Assembly: GCA_050331455.1 (NCBI GenBank)
Contig: JBHJGV010000085.1
Location: 1 to 24,117 of the forward strand
From: CAYUYV01 sp050331455
GTDB lineage: Bacteria > Pseudomonadota > Alphaproteobacteria > JAJFIK01
DNA: 24,117 nucleotides
Reading direction: 5' to 3'
The notes beneath the pieces are model-generated. The model saw only the letters and a program-made list of their open reading frames with translations. It was not told the DNA's origin and made no database searches. Made by a program: the position numbers and the translations under genes. This document shows, piece by piece, positions 7,164 through 13,704 of the stretch (positions within the stretch are counted from its first letter, which is position 1; each line of letters starts with the position of its first letter).

Positions 7164-8378
7164 TCAAAGGCCGAGCACCAGCTTGGCCATGATGTTGCGC
7201 TGGATCTCGTTGGAGCCGGCGTAAATCGATGTCTTGCGGTAGTTGAAATAGCTCGGGGCCGCCGGGGCGGCATAGTCCGGACCCGGACGAGGCTCGTTCG
7301 AGCGCTCCCAGGTGTCGGCGACAAAGGGAACGGCGTATTGGCCGACGGCCTCCACGGCCAATTCACTGATGGCCTGCTGAAGTTCCGACCCACGCGTTTT
7401 CAGTAAGGAACTCTCCGGCCCCGGCGCCTGGCCCGCGCTGAGGGCGGCGAAAATCCGCCGTTCGGTGAACTCAAGTGCCATGATTTCGATTTCGATCTGG
7501 TGCAGTTTGCAAGCGAAATCCACATCGTCCATGAGCGGTCGGCCGGTCCCATCCCCTTCGAGCCCGGCGATGGAGCGCACCTTGGACAGCGCCCGGGTCA
7601 GGCCGGGGGCGTAGATGTTGCCGCGCTCGAATTCGAGCAGGTATTTGGCGTAGGTCCAGCCCTTATTTTCCTCGCCTACAAGATTTTCCTTCGGCACACG
7701 GACGTTGTCGAAGAAGACCTGATTGACCTCCTGCTGCCCCTCCACGGGGCCGTCCAGCGTAACGATCGGCTTCACCGTGATCCCGGGGGACGTCATTTCC
7801 ATGAGCAGGAAGGAGATGCCTTCCTGGGGCTTAGACGCCTTGGGATCCGTGCGTACAAGGCAGAAAATCCAGTCTGCCCACTGAGCATGTGTCGTCCAGA
7901 TCTTGGTGCCGTTGCACAGATAGTGATCGCCCTTGTCCTCTGCACGCATTTGCAGTGAGGCGAGATCGGAGCCTGATCCGGGTTCGGAGTAACCCTGACA
8001 CCACCAGACGTCGCTGGACAGGATCGGCGGCAGATGCCGGGCTTTTTGCTCGTCGCTGCCGAAGGCCATGATCACGGGAGCGACCATTTTGAGGCCCATC
8101 GGGCTGACGGTCGGCGTCCCCGCAGCGGCCATCTCCATTTCGAAAATGAAGCGCTGGGCCTGGGTGAAGCCGGCGCCGCCATATTCTGCGGGCCAGCCGG
8201 GCGCGATCCAGCCCTTGCGGTGCAGGGCCTTTTGCCAGCGGACCTGACCTTCCTTGTCCAGATAGCCGTTCTTGCTCTGGGCCATCTGGCGGCGCAGATC
8301 CGCGTCATAGGCCTCGTCGATAAACCCGCGCACCTCCGCCTGGAAGGCACGATCTGCATCGGTGAATGCGAGATCCAT
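7164..8378 (-). CDS. Acyl-CoA dehydrogenase (PimC/IVD-like)
   Basis: A 404-residue FAD-dependent acyl-CoA dehydrogenase of normal length, which would introduce an alpha-beta double bond into an acyl-CoA and pass electrons to ETF. It shows the N-terminal helical domain, the flavin-binding beta-domain signature (Y-S-E-P-G-S-G-S-D-L-A-S at residues 130-141, then I-W-T-T-H-A-Q at 160-166) and the C-terminal motif Y-A-G-S-N-E-I-Q-R-N-I (386-396). The usual catalytic Glu in a Y-E-G motif is Ala387 here. Glu251 in F-E-R-G-N occupies the place used by isovaleryl- and long-chain dehydrogenases, so the base has probably moved there. The start at 8378 follows a purine-rich GAGGAGAGG ribosome site. It lies 30 bases after the ABM-domain gene, so the two are probably co-transcribed. 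Substrate chain length is unknown. Confidence 0.95.
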   Translation of the reverse strand: MDLAFTDADRAFQAEVRGFIDEAYDADLRRQMAQSKNGYLDKEGQVRWQKALHRKGWIAPGWPAEYGGAGFTQAQRFIFEMEMAAAGTPTVSPMGLKMVAPVIMAFGSDEQKARHLPPILSSDVWWCQGYSEPGSGSDLASLQMRAEDKGDHYLCNGTKIWTTHAQWADWIFCLVRTDPKASKPQEGISFLLMEMTSPGITVKPIVTLDGPVEGQQEVNQVFFDNVRVPKENLVGEENKGWTYAKYLLEFERGNIYAPGLTRALSKVRSIAGLEGDGTGRPLMDDVDFACKLHQIEIEIMALEFTERRIFAALSAGQAPGPESSLLKTRGSELQQAISELAVEAVGQYAVPFVADTWERSNEPRPGPDYAAPAAPSYFNYRKTSIYAGSNEIQRNIMAKLVLGL

Positions 8379-8408
8379 AGCTCGGTCCTCTCCTCGTCCC
8401 TTGGGCGA

Positions 8409-8702
8409 TCAGCTGATCCTGGTCAGGAATTGCAAGGATGGGGACCCATCGAGATGCTGGCCCATGCGCGGGCCGATCTGGCGCATATGGGGCATCTGGC
8501 CGTGGGCCTGGAGGGCCTCCTGGGAGGCGTATTGCTCCATGACCACATAAACCGTCGGGTCCTGGTTGTCCTGGAACAGGTCGTACAGGAAGCAATCGGG
8601 CTCATTGGCCCGCACGGCGGCCTGCAATTCGCCGAAAACGGCCTCGAACTCAGCCTGCGAGCCGTCTTTGACTTTCAGGGTTGCCACCAAACCGATGGTC
8701 AT
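8409..8702 (-). CDS. ABM-domain protein (putative quinol monooxygenase)
   Basis: A 97-residue protein fitting the dimeric alpha-beta barrel of the antibiotic biosynthesis monooxygenase (ABM) superfamily. It reads V-A-T-L-K-V-K-D-G near the start, then E-F-E-A-V-F, a central C-F-L-Y-D-L-F-Q-D-N and Y-V-V-M-E-Q-Y-A-S-Q-E-A-L-Q-A-H, the normal alternation for one full domain. Members oxidise quinols or aromatic substrates without cofactor, bind haem, or have no known activity. The start ATG at 8702 has a GAGGAG ribosome site just upstream. Its position directly ahead of the acyl-CoA dehydrogenase suggests a linked catabolic or protective role, but the sequence does not name a substrate. Confidence 0.88.
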   Translation of the reverse strand: MTIGLVATLKVKDGSQAEFEAVFGELQAAVRANEPDCFLYDLFQDNQDPTVYVVMEQYASQEALQAHGQMPHMRQIGPRMGQHLDGSPSLQFLTRIS

Positions 8703-8727
8703 GGTCGTCTCCTCGGGGACTATGTTT

Positions 8728-8748
8728 CAAATTGGCATAAGCTTAGGC
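8728..8748 (-). promoter_or_regulatory. Upstream motif shared with the acyl-CoA ligase gene
   Basis: This 21-base stretch, 26-46 bases before the ABM-domain gene, matches 21458-21478 (before the acyl-CoA ligase) at 15 of 21 positions in the same orientation, and five of the six differences are transitions. Its core TAAGCTTA is a perfect palindrome, flanked by near-symmetric GCC and TGC on the minus strand. It may be an operator or promoter element common to both transcription units. Confidence 0.4.
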
Positions 8749-8788
8749 TAGGCAGGCCCGGTCTCGAAAGAGTCAATTCGGCCCGGCC

Positions 8789-8839
8789 GTGACCGGGTCC
8801 CAGTGACCGGGTCTTAGTGACCGGGTCTTAGTGATCGGG
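8789..8839. repeat. 14-bp tandem repeat, about 3.6 copies
   Basis: Three full units start at 8789, 8803 and 8817 (consensus GTGACCGGGTCTTA; the first unit ends CCCA). A degenerate partial unit GTGATCGGG follows at 8831-8839. Each full unit contains the 9-bp dyad GACC-G-GGTC (8791-8799, 8805-8813, 8819-8827). The array lies nine bases beyond the crotonase stop and upstream of the ABM/dehydrogenase operon. Confidence 0.85.
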
Positions 8840-8847
8840 AAAAGCGG

Positions 8848-9648
8848 TCAGGACCCGATAAAGGTGGGCTCACGCTTTTCGAAAAAGGCATTCACCGCCT
8901 CGGCATGATCGCCGGTGTGGTGGGCCAGGGCCTGCATCGTGGCGGACAGTTCCATGATGGTCTCGAAGCGCGACTGGGTGCCCTCCCGCAACAGGCGCTT
9001 GGTCATCCGCAGGACATCGGGCGGCTGGGCCGCCATGCGCGTGGCCAAGGCCCGCGCCTCGTCCATCAGGGCATCGGGCTCCACGATCCGGCTGATCAGG
9101 CCCCAGGACAGGGCCGTTTCGGCATCCACCACATCGCCCGTGAAGAGGAGTTCCGCGGCCCGGGCCATGCCGATGACCCGGGGCAGAAGCCAGGCCCCAC
9201 CGTCGCCGGGCACGAGGCCGATCTTCAGGAAGGTCGCCCCGAATTTCGCCGTGGAGGCCGCGATCCGCGTATCGGCGAGGCAGGCAACGTCATTGCCGAG
9301 CCCGATGGCGGGTCCGTTCACGGCGGCCACCATGGGCAGCTCGATGGTCCACAGGGAGCGGACAATCTTGTGGATGTTGGTGCGATAACCGTCCCGGATC
9401 TGGGTGCCGGAACCGGCGAATGCACCTTCCCGGTCGCGCATGGCCGCCAGATTGCCGCCGGCCGAAAAGGCCTTGCCCGCGCCCGTCAGAATAACCGCTC
9501 GCAGGGACCGGTCCGCATTGATGGCGTCGGCGACGGCCGCGAAGGCATCCCCATCGCCCGGCTCGCCCAGGGCATTCCGGTTGTCCGGCCGGTTGATGGT
9601 GATGGTCGCGATCGGCCCGTCGGTCTCATACAAAAGCCAGTCGGTCAC
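8848..9648 (-). CDS. Enoyl-CoA hydratase/isomerase (crotonase) family protein
   Basis: A 266-residue crotonase-fold enzyme acting on an acyl-CoA thioester. The oxyanion-hole glycines lie in F-S-A-G-G-N-L (Gly64 region) and N-G-P-A-I-G-L-G-N-D (Gly116 region), followed by D-T-R-I-A and K-I-G-L-V-P-G-D-G-G. Of the two glutamates of classic enoyl-CoA hydratase, the second is kept (Glu166 in A-A-E-L-L-F-T-G-D), while the first is replaced by Phe140 (A-T-F in place of Q-P-E). This argues against a plain hydratase and for an isomerase or another crotonase reaction, perhaps using Asp149. The nearby ligase and dehydrogenase genes fit acyl-CoA catabolism. An SD-like AGGGAGGA lies a few bases before the start at 9648. 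The gene is separated from the ABM operon by a repeat-bearing gap of 145 bases. Confidence 0.93.
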   Translation of the reverse strand: MTDWLLYETDGPIATITINRPDNRNALGEPGDGDAFAAVADAINADRSLRAVILTGAGKAFSAGGNLAAMRDREGAFAGSGTQIRDGYRTNIHKIVRSLWTIELPMVAAVNGPAIGLGNDVACLADTRIAASTAKFGATFLKIGLVPGDGGAWLLPRVIGMARAAELLFTGDVVDAETALSWGLISRIVEPDALMDEARALATRMAAQPPDVLRMTKRLLREGTQSRFETIMELSATMQALAHHTGDHAEAVNAFFEKREPTFIGS

Positions 9649-9694
9649 GGATGGTCCTCCCTGCGTTCGGCGCTTGCCGCCACCCTAGGCCCCT

Positions 9695-9737
9695 GGCATG
9701 CGAGGGCCAAGGGGCATGCGAGGGCCAAGGAGCATGC
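9695..9737. repeat. 18-bp tandem repeat, two full copies plus a partial
   Basis: GGCATGCGAGGGCCAAGG occurs perfectly at 9695-9712 and again at 9713-9730, and the core GCATGC recurs in a third partial unit at 9732-9737. The three GCATGC palindromes are spaced exactly 18 bases apart. The array lies in the 229-base gap between the divergent crotonase and chemoreceptor genes. Confidence 0.85.
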
Positions 9738-9865
9738 GACCGGCGGACAATTGGGGCAGCGGCCTCGCGCCGCCGCGGCTTTCAAACCGCGTTTCCAATA
9801 ACGCGCGCTTAAGGGGCAACGGCAATACTCGCCTTCGCAGTAGGGCTTATCGGATTTCGCAAAAT

Positions 9866-9873
9866 GAGGAGGG
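9866..9873 (+). promoter_or_regulatory. Strong ribosome-binding site fixing the chemoreceptor start
   Basis: GAGGAGGG lies four bases before the ATG at 9878. It fixes that start in place of in-frame ATGs further upstream, whose extra residues would be read through the 18-bp tandem repeat. Confidence 0.75.
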
Positions 9874-9877
9874 CGTG

Positions 9878-11926
9878 ATGGGGGCGCGCAAGCGGACTTG
9901 GCGTTGGAGCCTCTCGGTGCCCGCCTTCCGGCACTGGCGCATCGGCAGCAAGATTTTTGCGGCCTCTGCGCTTTTGCTCGCCCTGCTCGCGGGCACCAAC
10001 ACGGCATCCCTGTTGAGCCTCGCCGCGACCAATGAGGCCTTTGCCGACCTGCGGGCCCTCTCGGCCACCCGCGCCGGGCTCGCTGCGTTGCATGACACCT
10101 TCGTCACCATGCGGATCAAGGCTCAGGCCTTCATTCTGTACGGCGAGGACGCCTATGCGCACGCCCTCAAGGCGGCCACCGACGACGCCCGGGACGCCCT
10201 CGCCGCGCTCCAGACCGCGGGCGGATCCTCGGCGATCCTGGACCGGATCGACGAGGTCGCCGGATCGATGGACGAATACGGCCTCCTGTTCGAGGATCTC
10301 GTGGCGATCCAGGGGGATCGGAATCGGATCCTCAAGGAGGACCTGCTTAAACCCTCCGAAGCCATGCTGGGAACGGTGGATCGCTTGAAGACCACCTGGT
10401 CAGGCGACCTTGCAGCCGTCGGCGACCTCGCCACGGCCGAAGGCCATTTGCGCGCCGGCTTCGGCTTTGTCGACCGGTATTTCGTGACACAGGATTATAT
10501 CTGGATCCATGACAGCAAGCGGGCCTTGGACAACGCGTCCTATACGCTGGAGACCTTGAGCACCCGGCTCGGCGGGCAGCAGGGGGAAGCGACCGTCGAG
10601 GCCCTGCTTGCCGATCTGAAGGATTACAGCCACGCCTTTTCCACCGCCTGGGACCTGGTCTCGGCGCGCGATGCTCTGTCTGCCGATGAACTGGCACCCC
10701 TGGGGGCCCGGATTGACGCGGCCCTGGCGGATGCACGCAGCGACCTCGATGCCCGGATGGACCGCCTGGACGAGGAGGCCCGCGCCACGGCGCGCATCGC
10801 CATGCTGGTCACCCTTGCCCTGTGCGGCATGGCGTTCGTCTTCGGCGCCGGCGCCGCGCTGCTGGTGGGCCAGGCGATCTCGGCGCCTGTGCAGGCAATC
10901 CGGGATGCCATGCGCCGCATCATCGACGGCGATAAGGACACGGATGTTCCGGGCCGGGACCGCCGCGACGAAGTCGGCGAGATGGCCCAAGCCGTCGACG
11001 TCTTCCGGTCCAATGTCCTCGCGATCGAGCAGATGCAGGCCGACCAGATCGAGGCGGATGCCCTACGCCAGGCCGAGGAAAAGGCCGCCCGCGAGGCCCT
11101 GGCCGACCGGTTCGAGCAGGACATTCTGGCCATCGTGTCCGATGTGGCCCAGGCCGTGCGGACCATGGACGAGGCTTTCGTGGCCATCAGCACCGCCAAT
11201 GGCAACATGGCCCAGACCACCTCGGGCGCCAATGACGAAGCCACGGCGGCGGCCGACGCGATTGTCACCGTTGCCCGGGCGGCGGAGGATCTTGAGGCCT
11301 CGATTCAAGCCATCAGCGACCAGGTCGGCGGAGCGCGCAGCGTCGCCCGGCGTGCCGCCGATCGCGCGGCGCAGATCCAGGGGACCGTGGGCCGGCTCGA
11401 CGGCGCGGCTGCGCGTATCGGCGAGGTGGTGCGTTTGATTACGGACATTGCCGATCAGACCAATCTCCTTGCCCTCAACGCCACCATCGAAGCCGCCCGG
11501 GCCGGCGAGGCAGGCCGCGGCTTCGCCGTCGTCGCCGGCGAAGTGAAAAGCCTTGCGCTTCAGACCGCCAACGCCACCGGAGACATCGGCGACCAGATCG
11601 CCGCGATCCAGCGCGCCGCCGCCGAGGCGATCCACGCCATCGACGACATCACCCGGACCGTCGCGGACCTCAACCGCACTTCCGAGACCGTCGCCGGCGC
11701 CGTGCAGAGCCAGACCGCCACCGTCAGCGCCATTTCCCGCAGCACATCGGATGTTTCGGCGGGCTCGCGATCCGTCGCCGAAGCGATGCAATCGGTCCAG
11801 ACCCGGGCGCGGGATGCGGAGGCTAAAACCGTAGCGGCATCGGACGCTTCCCGGGCGCTTCAGGACCGGGCCGGAGATATGAAGGCGAAGACGGACGCCT
11901 TTCTTGCCTCGCTCCGGGCGGCGTGA
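9878..11926 (+). CDS. Methyl-accepting chemotaxis protein
   Basis: A 682-residue transmembrane chemoreceptor. Membrane helix 1 lies at about residues 23-48, a largely helical periplasmic sensor of about 255 residues follows, membrane helix 2 is at about 307-333, a HAMP domain at about 330-385 (P-V-Q-A-I-R-D-A-M, then D-E-V-G-E-M-A) and the cytoplasmic signalling domain extends from about 420 to 680. The signalling tip D-Q-T-N-L-L-A-L-N-A-T-I-E-A-A-R-A-G-E and G-R-G-F-A-V-V-A-G-E-V at about 526-556 is the highly conserved CheA/CheW contact. There is no obvious CheR-docking pentapeptide at the C-terminus. The sensor resembles helical-bundle ligand domains but its ligand is unknown. No other che or motility gene is in the window, so this is an orphan receptor. 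The start is set by a strong ribosome site. Confidence 0.95.
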   Translation: MGARKRTWRWSLSVPAFRHWRIGSKIFAASALLLALLAGTNTASLLSLAATNEAFADLRALSATRAGLAALHDTFVTMRIKAQAFILYGEDAYAHALKAATDDARDALAALQTAGGSSAILDRIDEVAGSMDEYGLLFEDLVAIQGDRNRILKEDLLKPSEAMLGTVDRLKTTWSGDLAAVGDLATAEGHLRAGFGFVDRYFVTQDYIWIHDSKRALDNASYTLETLSTRLGGQQGEATVEALLADLKDYSHAFSTAWDLVSARDALSADELAPLGARIDAALADARSDLDARMDRLDEEARATARIAMLVTLALCGMAFVFGAGAALLVGQAISAPVQAIRDAMRRIIDGDKDTDVPGRDRRDEVGEMAQAVDVFRSNVLAIEQMQADQIEADALRQAEEKAAREALADRFEQDILAIVSDVAQAVRTMDEAFVAISTANGNMAQTTSGANDEATAAADAIVTVARAAEDLEASIQAISDQVGGARSVARRAADRAAQIQGTVGRLDGAAARIGEVVRLITDIADQTNLLALNATIEAARAGEAGRGFAVVAGEVKSLALQTANATGDIGDQIAAIQRAAAEAIHAIDDITRTVADLNRTSETVAGAVQSQTATVSAISRSTSDVSAGSRSVAEAMQSVQTRARDAEAKTVAASDASRALQDRAGDMKAKTDAFLASLRAA

Positions 11927-11963
11927 GCGATGGTCGGCGGCCTGACGCTGGGTCAAGTGGCCT

Positions 11964-11986
11964 ACTCCATTCAAAAAAACTCCATT
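11964..11986 (+). repeat. Short direct repeat in intergenic region
   Basis: ACTCCATT occurs at 11964-11971 and 11979-11986, separated by CAAAAAA. This A-tract stands out in the otherwise GC-rich 180-base gap between the chemoreceptor and the hydrolase. It may mark a promoter or regulator site for the hydrolase, but no convincing -35/-10 pair was found. Confidence 0.3.
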
Positions 11987-12096
11987 ATGGTCTCCCTCGG
12001 CACGGGCGACCGGCTGGCTGGGATTTCGGGCATCACAAGACCGCACAAGCGGCGGCTCGCCCCGTTTGGCCGCCCGTGTTTGGTCAAATCCAATCC

Positions 12097-12103
12097 GGGA
12101 GGG
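12097..12103 (+). promoter_or_regulatory. Ribosome-binding site choosing the hydrolase start
   Basis: GGGAGGG precedes the tandem ATGs at 12107 and 12110, which places the start just ahead of a clear signal peptide. An in-frame start at 11930 would add 59 residues with no signal-like character. Confidence 0.7.
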
Positions 12104-12106
12104 ACG

Positions 12107-13417
12107 ATGATGTTCGACATGATGGGGGAAGCGGCGATCAAGCGGGCCGGCATGGCCGCGTCGCTGCTCGCACTGACGGCCTGGAGCGCGCCCCAGGCCC
12201 TGGCGGAGGCAACCGCCGCAAAGACGGCGCAAGCCCAGCCGGCCGCCGCGGCAACCGTTGAAGACGAAACGCCCGTCATTCCGGCCATCGCGGAATGGGC
12301 CGAGGGCTATGTGACCTCCGGCAAACTGGCCGGCCTCGTCACCCTCGTGGCCCAGGGCGGTGAAGTCACCCACCTGTCAAGCCATGGCGTTCAGAACCTG
12401 CAGACCCGGGTGCCCATGACGCAGGACACCCTCTTCCGCATCTATTCCATGACCAAGCCCATCACCTCGGTCGGGATCATGATGCTGGTCGAGGAGGGCA
12501 AGATCGCCCTTGATGATCCGGTGGCGAAGTATCTGCCCGCGTTCAAGGGTGCGAAGGTCTTCAAGGCGGTCAAGGAAGACGGCACCGTCGAGACGGAAAA
12601 GCAAAAGCGCGCCTTTACCGTGCGCGACCTGATGCGCCACACGGCCGGCATGACCTACGGCATTTTCGGCAATCATCCGGTGGACAAGCTCTACCGGGAA
12701 GCCGGCCTGCTCGATCCGCGTGACGACAACGAGGCATTCCTGAAAAAGCTCGCCACCCTGCCGCTGATGAAACAACCGGGCACGGATTGGCACTACAGCG
12801 TGTCCGTCGACGTCCAGGGCCGGCTCATCGAGGTGATCTCGGGCAAGACGCTGGGCGCGTTTTTCCAGGAGCGGATCTTCGACCCTCTCGATATGGACGA
12901 CACCGGCTTTTTCACACCGACCGAAGACCTGTACCGCCTCGCGACGGTCTATTCGCCGAAGGAAGACGAGGACGGCATCGTCTACAATGAGCAGGTCAAT
13001 GCCGCGGGCATCAAGCTCAAGGGGTTCAAGTTCATGTCCGGCGGCGGCGGCCTCGTCTCCACAGCCCATGACTATCTGAAATTCTCCCAGATGATGCTGA
13101 ACGGCGGCGAGCTGAACGGTGTGCGCCTCCTCAAGCAGGAAACCGTGGACGATATGCGCCGCAACCATCTGCCCGAGGATCAGTTGCCCTATTCGCAGCG
13201 CGCTCCGGGCCACGGTTTCGGCCTCGGCTTCGCTGTGACCATGGAACCGCAGAATGCGCACCAGAACAAAGGCCGTTACTTCTGGGGCGGTGCCGCAAGC
13301 ACGGTGTTCTGGATCGACCCGGAAGACGACACGGTCGCCATCCTCATGACGCAGATGAACCCCAGCAGCACCTATCCGCTGCGCGAAGAGTTCGAGAAGG
13401 TCGTTCACCCCGAGTGA
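12107..13417 (+). CDS. Exported serine hydrolase, class C beta-lactamase/family VIII esterase
   Basis: A 436-residue protein of the beta-lactamase/penicillin-binding S12 family. The first about 34 residues form a Sec signal peptide (K-R-A-G-M, then a hydrophobic core, with likely cleavage after A-L-A), so it acts in the periplasm or at the envelope. Catalytic elements visible are S-M-T-K (Ser114, Lys117), Tyr230 in H-Y-S-V and a W-G-G motif at 393-395 in place of the K-T-G of true class C beta-lactamases. W-G-G is typical of family VIII carboxylesterases such as EstB, so ester hydrolysis is more likely than strong beta-lactam resistance. The ATG at 12110 is an equally good start. Three hairpins follow the stop, so it appears to be transcribed alone or with the upstream chemoreceptor. 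Confidence 0.93.
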   Translation: MMFDMMGEAAIKRAGMAASLLALTAWSAPQALAEATAAKTAQAQPAAAATVEDETPVIPAIAEWAEGYVTSGKLAGLVTLVAQGGEVTHLSSHGVQNLQTRVPMTQDTLFRIYSMTKPITSVGIMMLVEEGKIALDDPVAKYLPAFKGAKVFKAVKEDGTVETEKQKRAFTVRDLMRHTAGMTYGIFGNHPVDKLYREAGLLDPRDDNEAFLKKLATLPLMKQPGTDWHYSVSVDVQGRLIEVISGKTLGAFFQERIFDPLDMDDTGFFTPTEDLYRLATVYSPKEDEDGIVYNEQVNAAGIKLKGFKFMSGGGGLVSTAHDYLKFSQMMLNGGELNGVRLLKQETVDDMRRNHLPEDQLPYSQRAPGHGFGLGFAVTMEPQNAHQNKGRYFWGGAASTVFWIDPEDDTVAILMTQMNPSSTYPLREEFEKVVHPE

Positions 13418-13435
13418 CGCCGGACCGCTCGGCAT

Positions 13436-13469
13436 CCGGTTCGCCATCGCCCCGGCGCGGCCGAACCGG
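13436..13469 (+). terminator. Hairpin 1 after the hydrolase gene
   Basis: CCGGTTCG (13436-13443) and CGAACCGG (13462-13469) are perfect 8-bp complements with an 18-base GC-rich loop. It is the first of three consecutive hairpins and lacks a U-tract of its own. Confidence 0.4.
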
Positions 13470-13475
13470 TCCCGA

Positions 13476-13496
13476 CAAAAGGCACCTTGCCTTTTG
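13476..13496. terminator. Bidirectional intrinsic terminator
   Basis: CAAAAGGCA, loop CCT, TGCCTTTTG forms a perfect 9-bp stem with an A-tract on one arm and a T-tract on the other. This is the classic form of a bidirectional Rho-independent terminator, here between the hydrolase and tRNA-Pro. Confidence 0.65.
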
Positions 13497-13519
13497 CGCC
13501 GCGTCCCCGGACGCGGCGC
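13496..13519. terminator. Strong GC hairpin 3
   Basis: GCGCCGCGTCC and GGACGCGGCGC are perfect 11-bp complements separated by two bases, one of the most stable hairpins in the window. It abuts the preceding terminator, sharing one base, and ends 46 bases before the tRNA. It may reinforce termination or insulate the tRNA. Confidence 0.5.
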
Positions 13520-13548
13520 TTGAGATTTCGGCGTCAAGGCGCTAAGCA
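13520..13548 (+). promoter_or_regulatory. Possible promoter of tRNA-Pro
   Basis: TTGAGA (13520-13525, five of six positions of a -35 consensus) is followed 17 bases later by TAAGCA (13543-13548), a poor -10. The tRNA begins 17 bases further on, which suits a promoter here, but the -10 is weak. Confidence 0.25.
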
Positions 13549-13565
13549 GTGGGCCTTGGCGGTCA

Positions 13566-13642
13566 CGGAGTGTAGCTCAGCCTGGTAGAGCACTGTCTTC
13601 GGGAGGCAGGGGCCCGCGGTTCGAATCCGCGCACTCCGACCA
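13566..13642 (+). tRNA. tRNA-Pro (anticodon CGG)
   Basis: A 77-base tRNA with CCA encoded in the DNA. The acceptor arms CGGAGTG (13566-13572) and CACTCCG (13632-13638) pair fully. The D-arm GCTC/GAGC, the anticodon stem CTGTC/GGCAG with loop TTCGGGA, and the T-arm around GGTTCGAATCC are all present. The anticodon CGG (13600-13602) reads proline codon CCG. No duplicated tRNA 3' end was seen nearby, so there is no sign of an integrated element. Confidence 0.97.
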
Positions 13643-13704
13643 CGCCGAACCGGCCCGCGCGTCCTCCCTTCCCTCACAGTCTCGAAGAGTGGCGGAGCAA
13701 GCCC

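Noticed and set aside
8789..8839. Tandem 14-bp repeat as a CRISPR array
   Set aside because: The units are contiguous with no spacers, too short, and no cas gene is present.
11063..13537. Two long minus-strand open frames (436 and 386 codons) opposite the chemoreceptor and the hydrolase
   Set aside because: Both are antisense to proteins with complete catalytic or signalling motifs and have no ribosome sites or family features.
13566..13642. tRNA-Pro as an integration site for a mobile element
   Set aside because: No integrase gene and no second copy of the tRNA 3' end was found downstream in the window; the neighbours look like core chromosomal genes.
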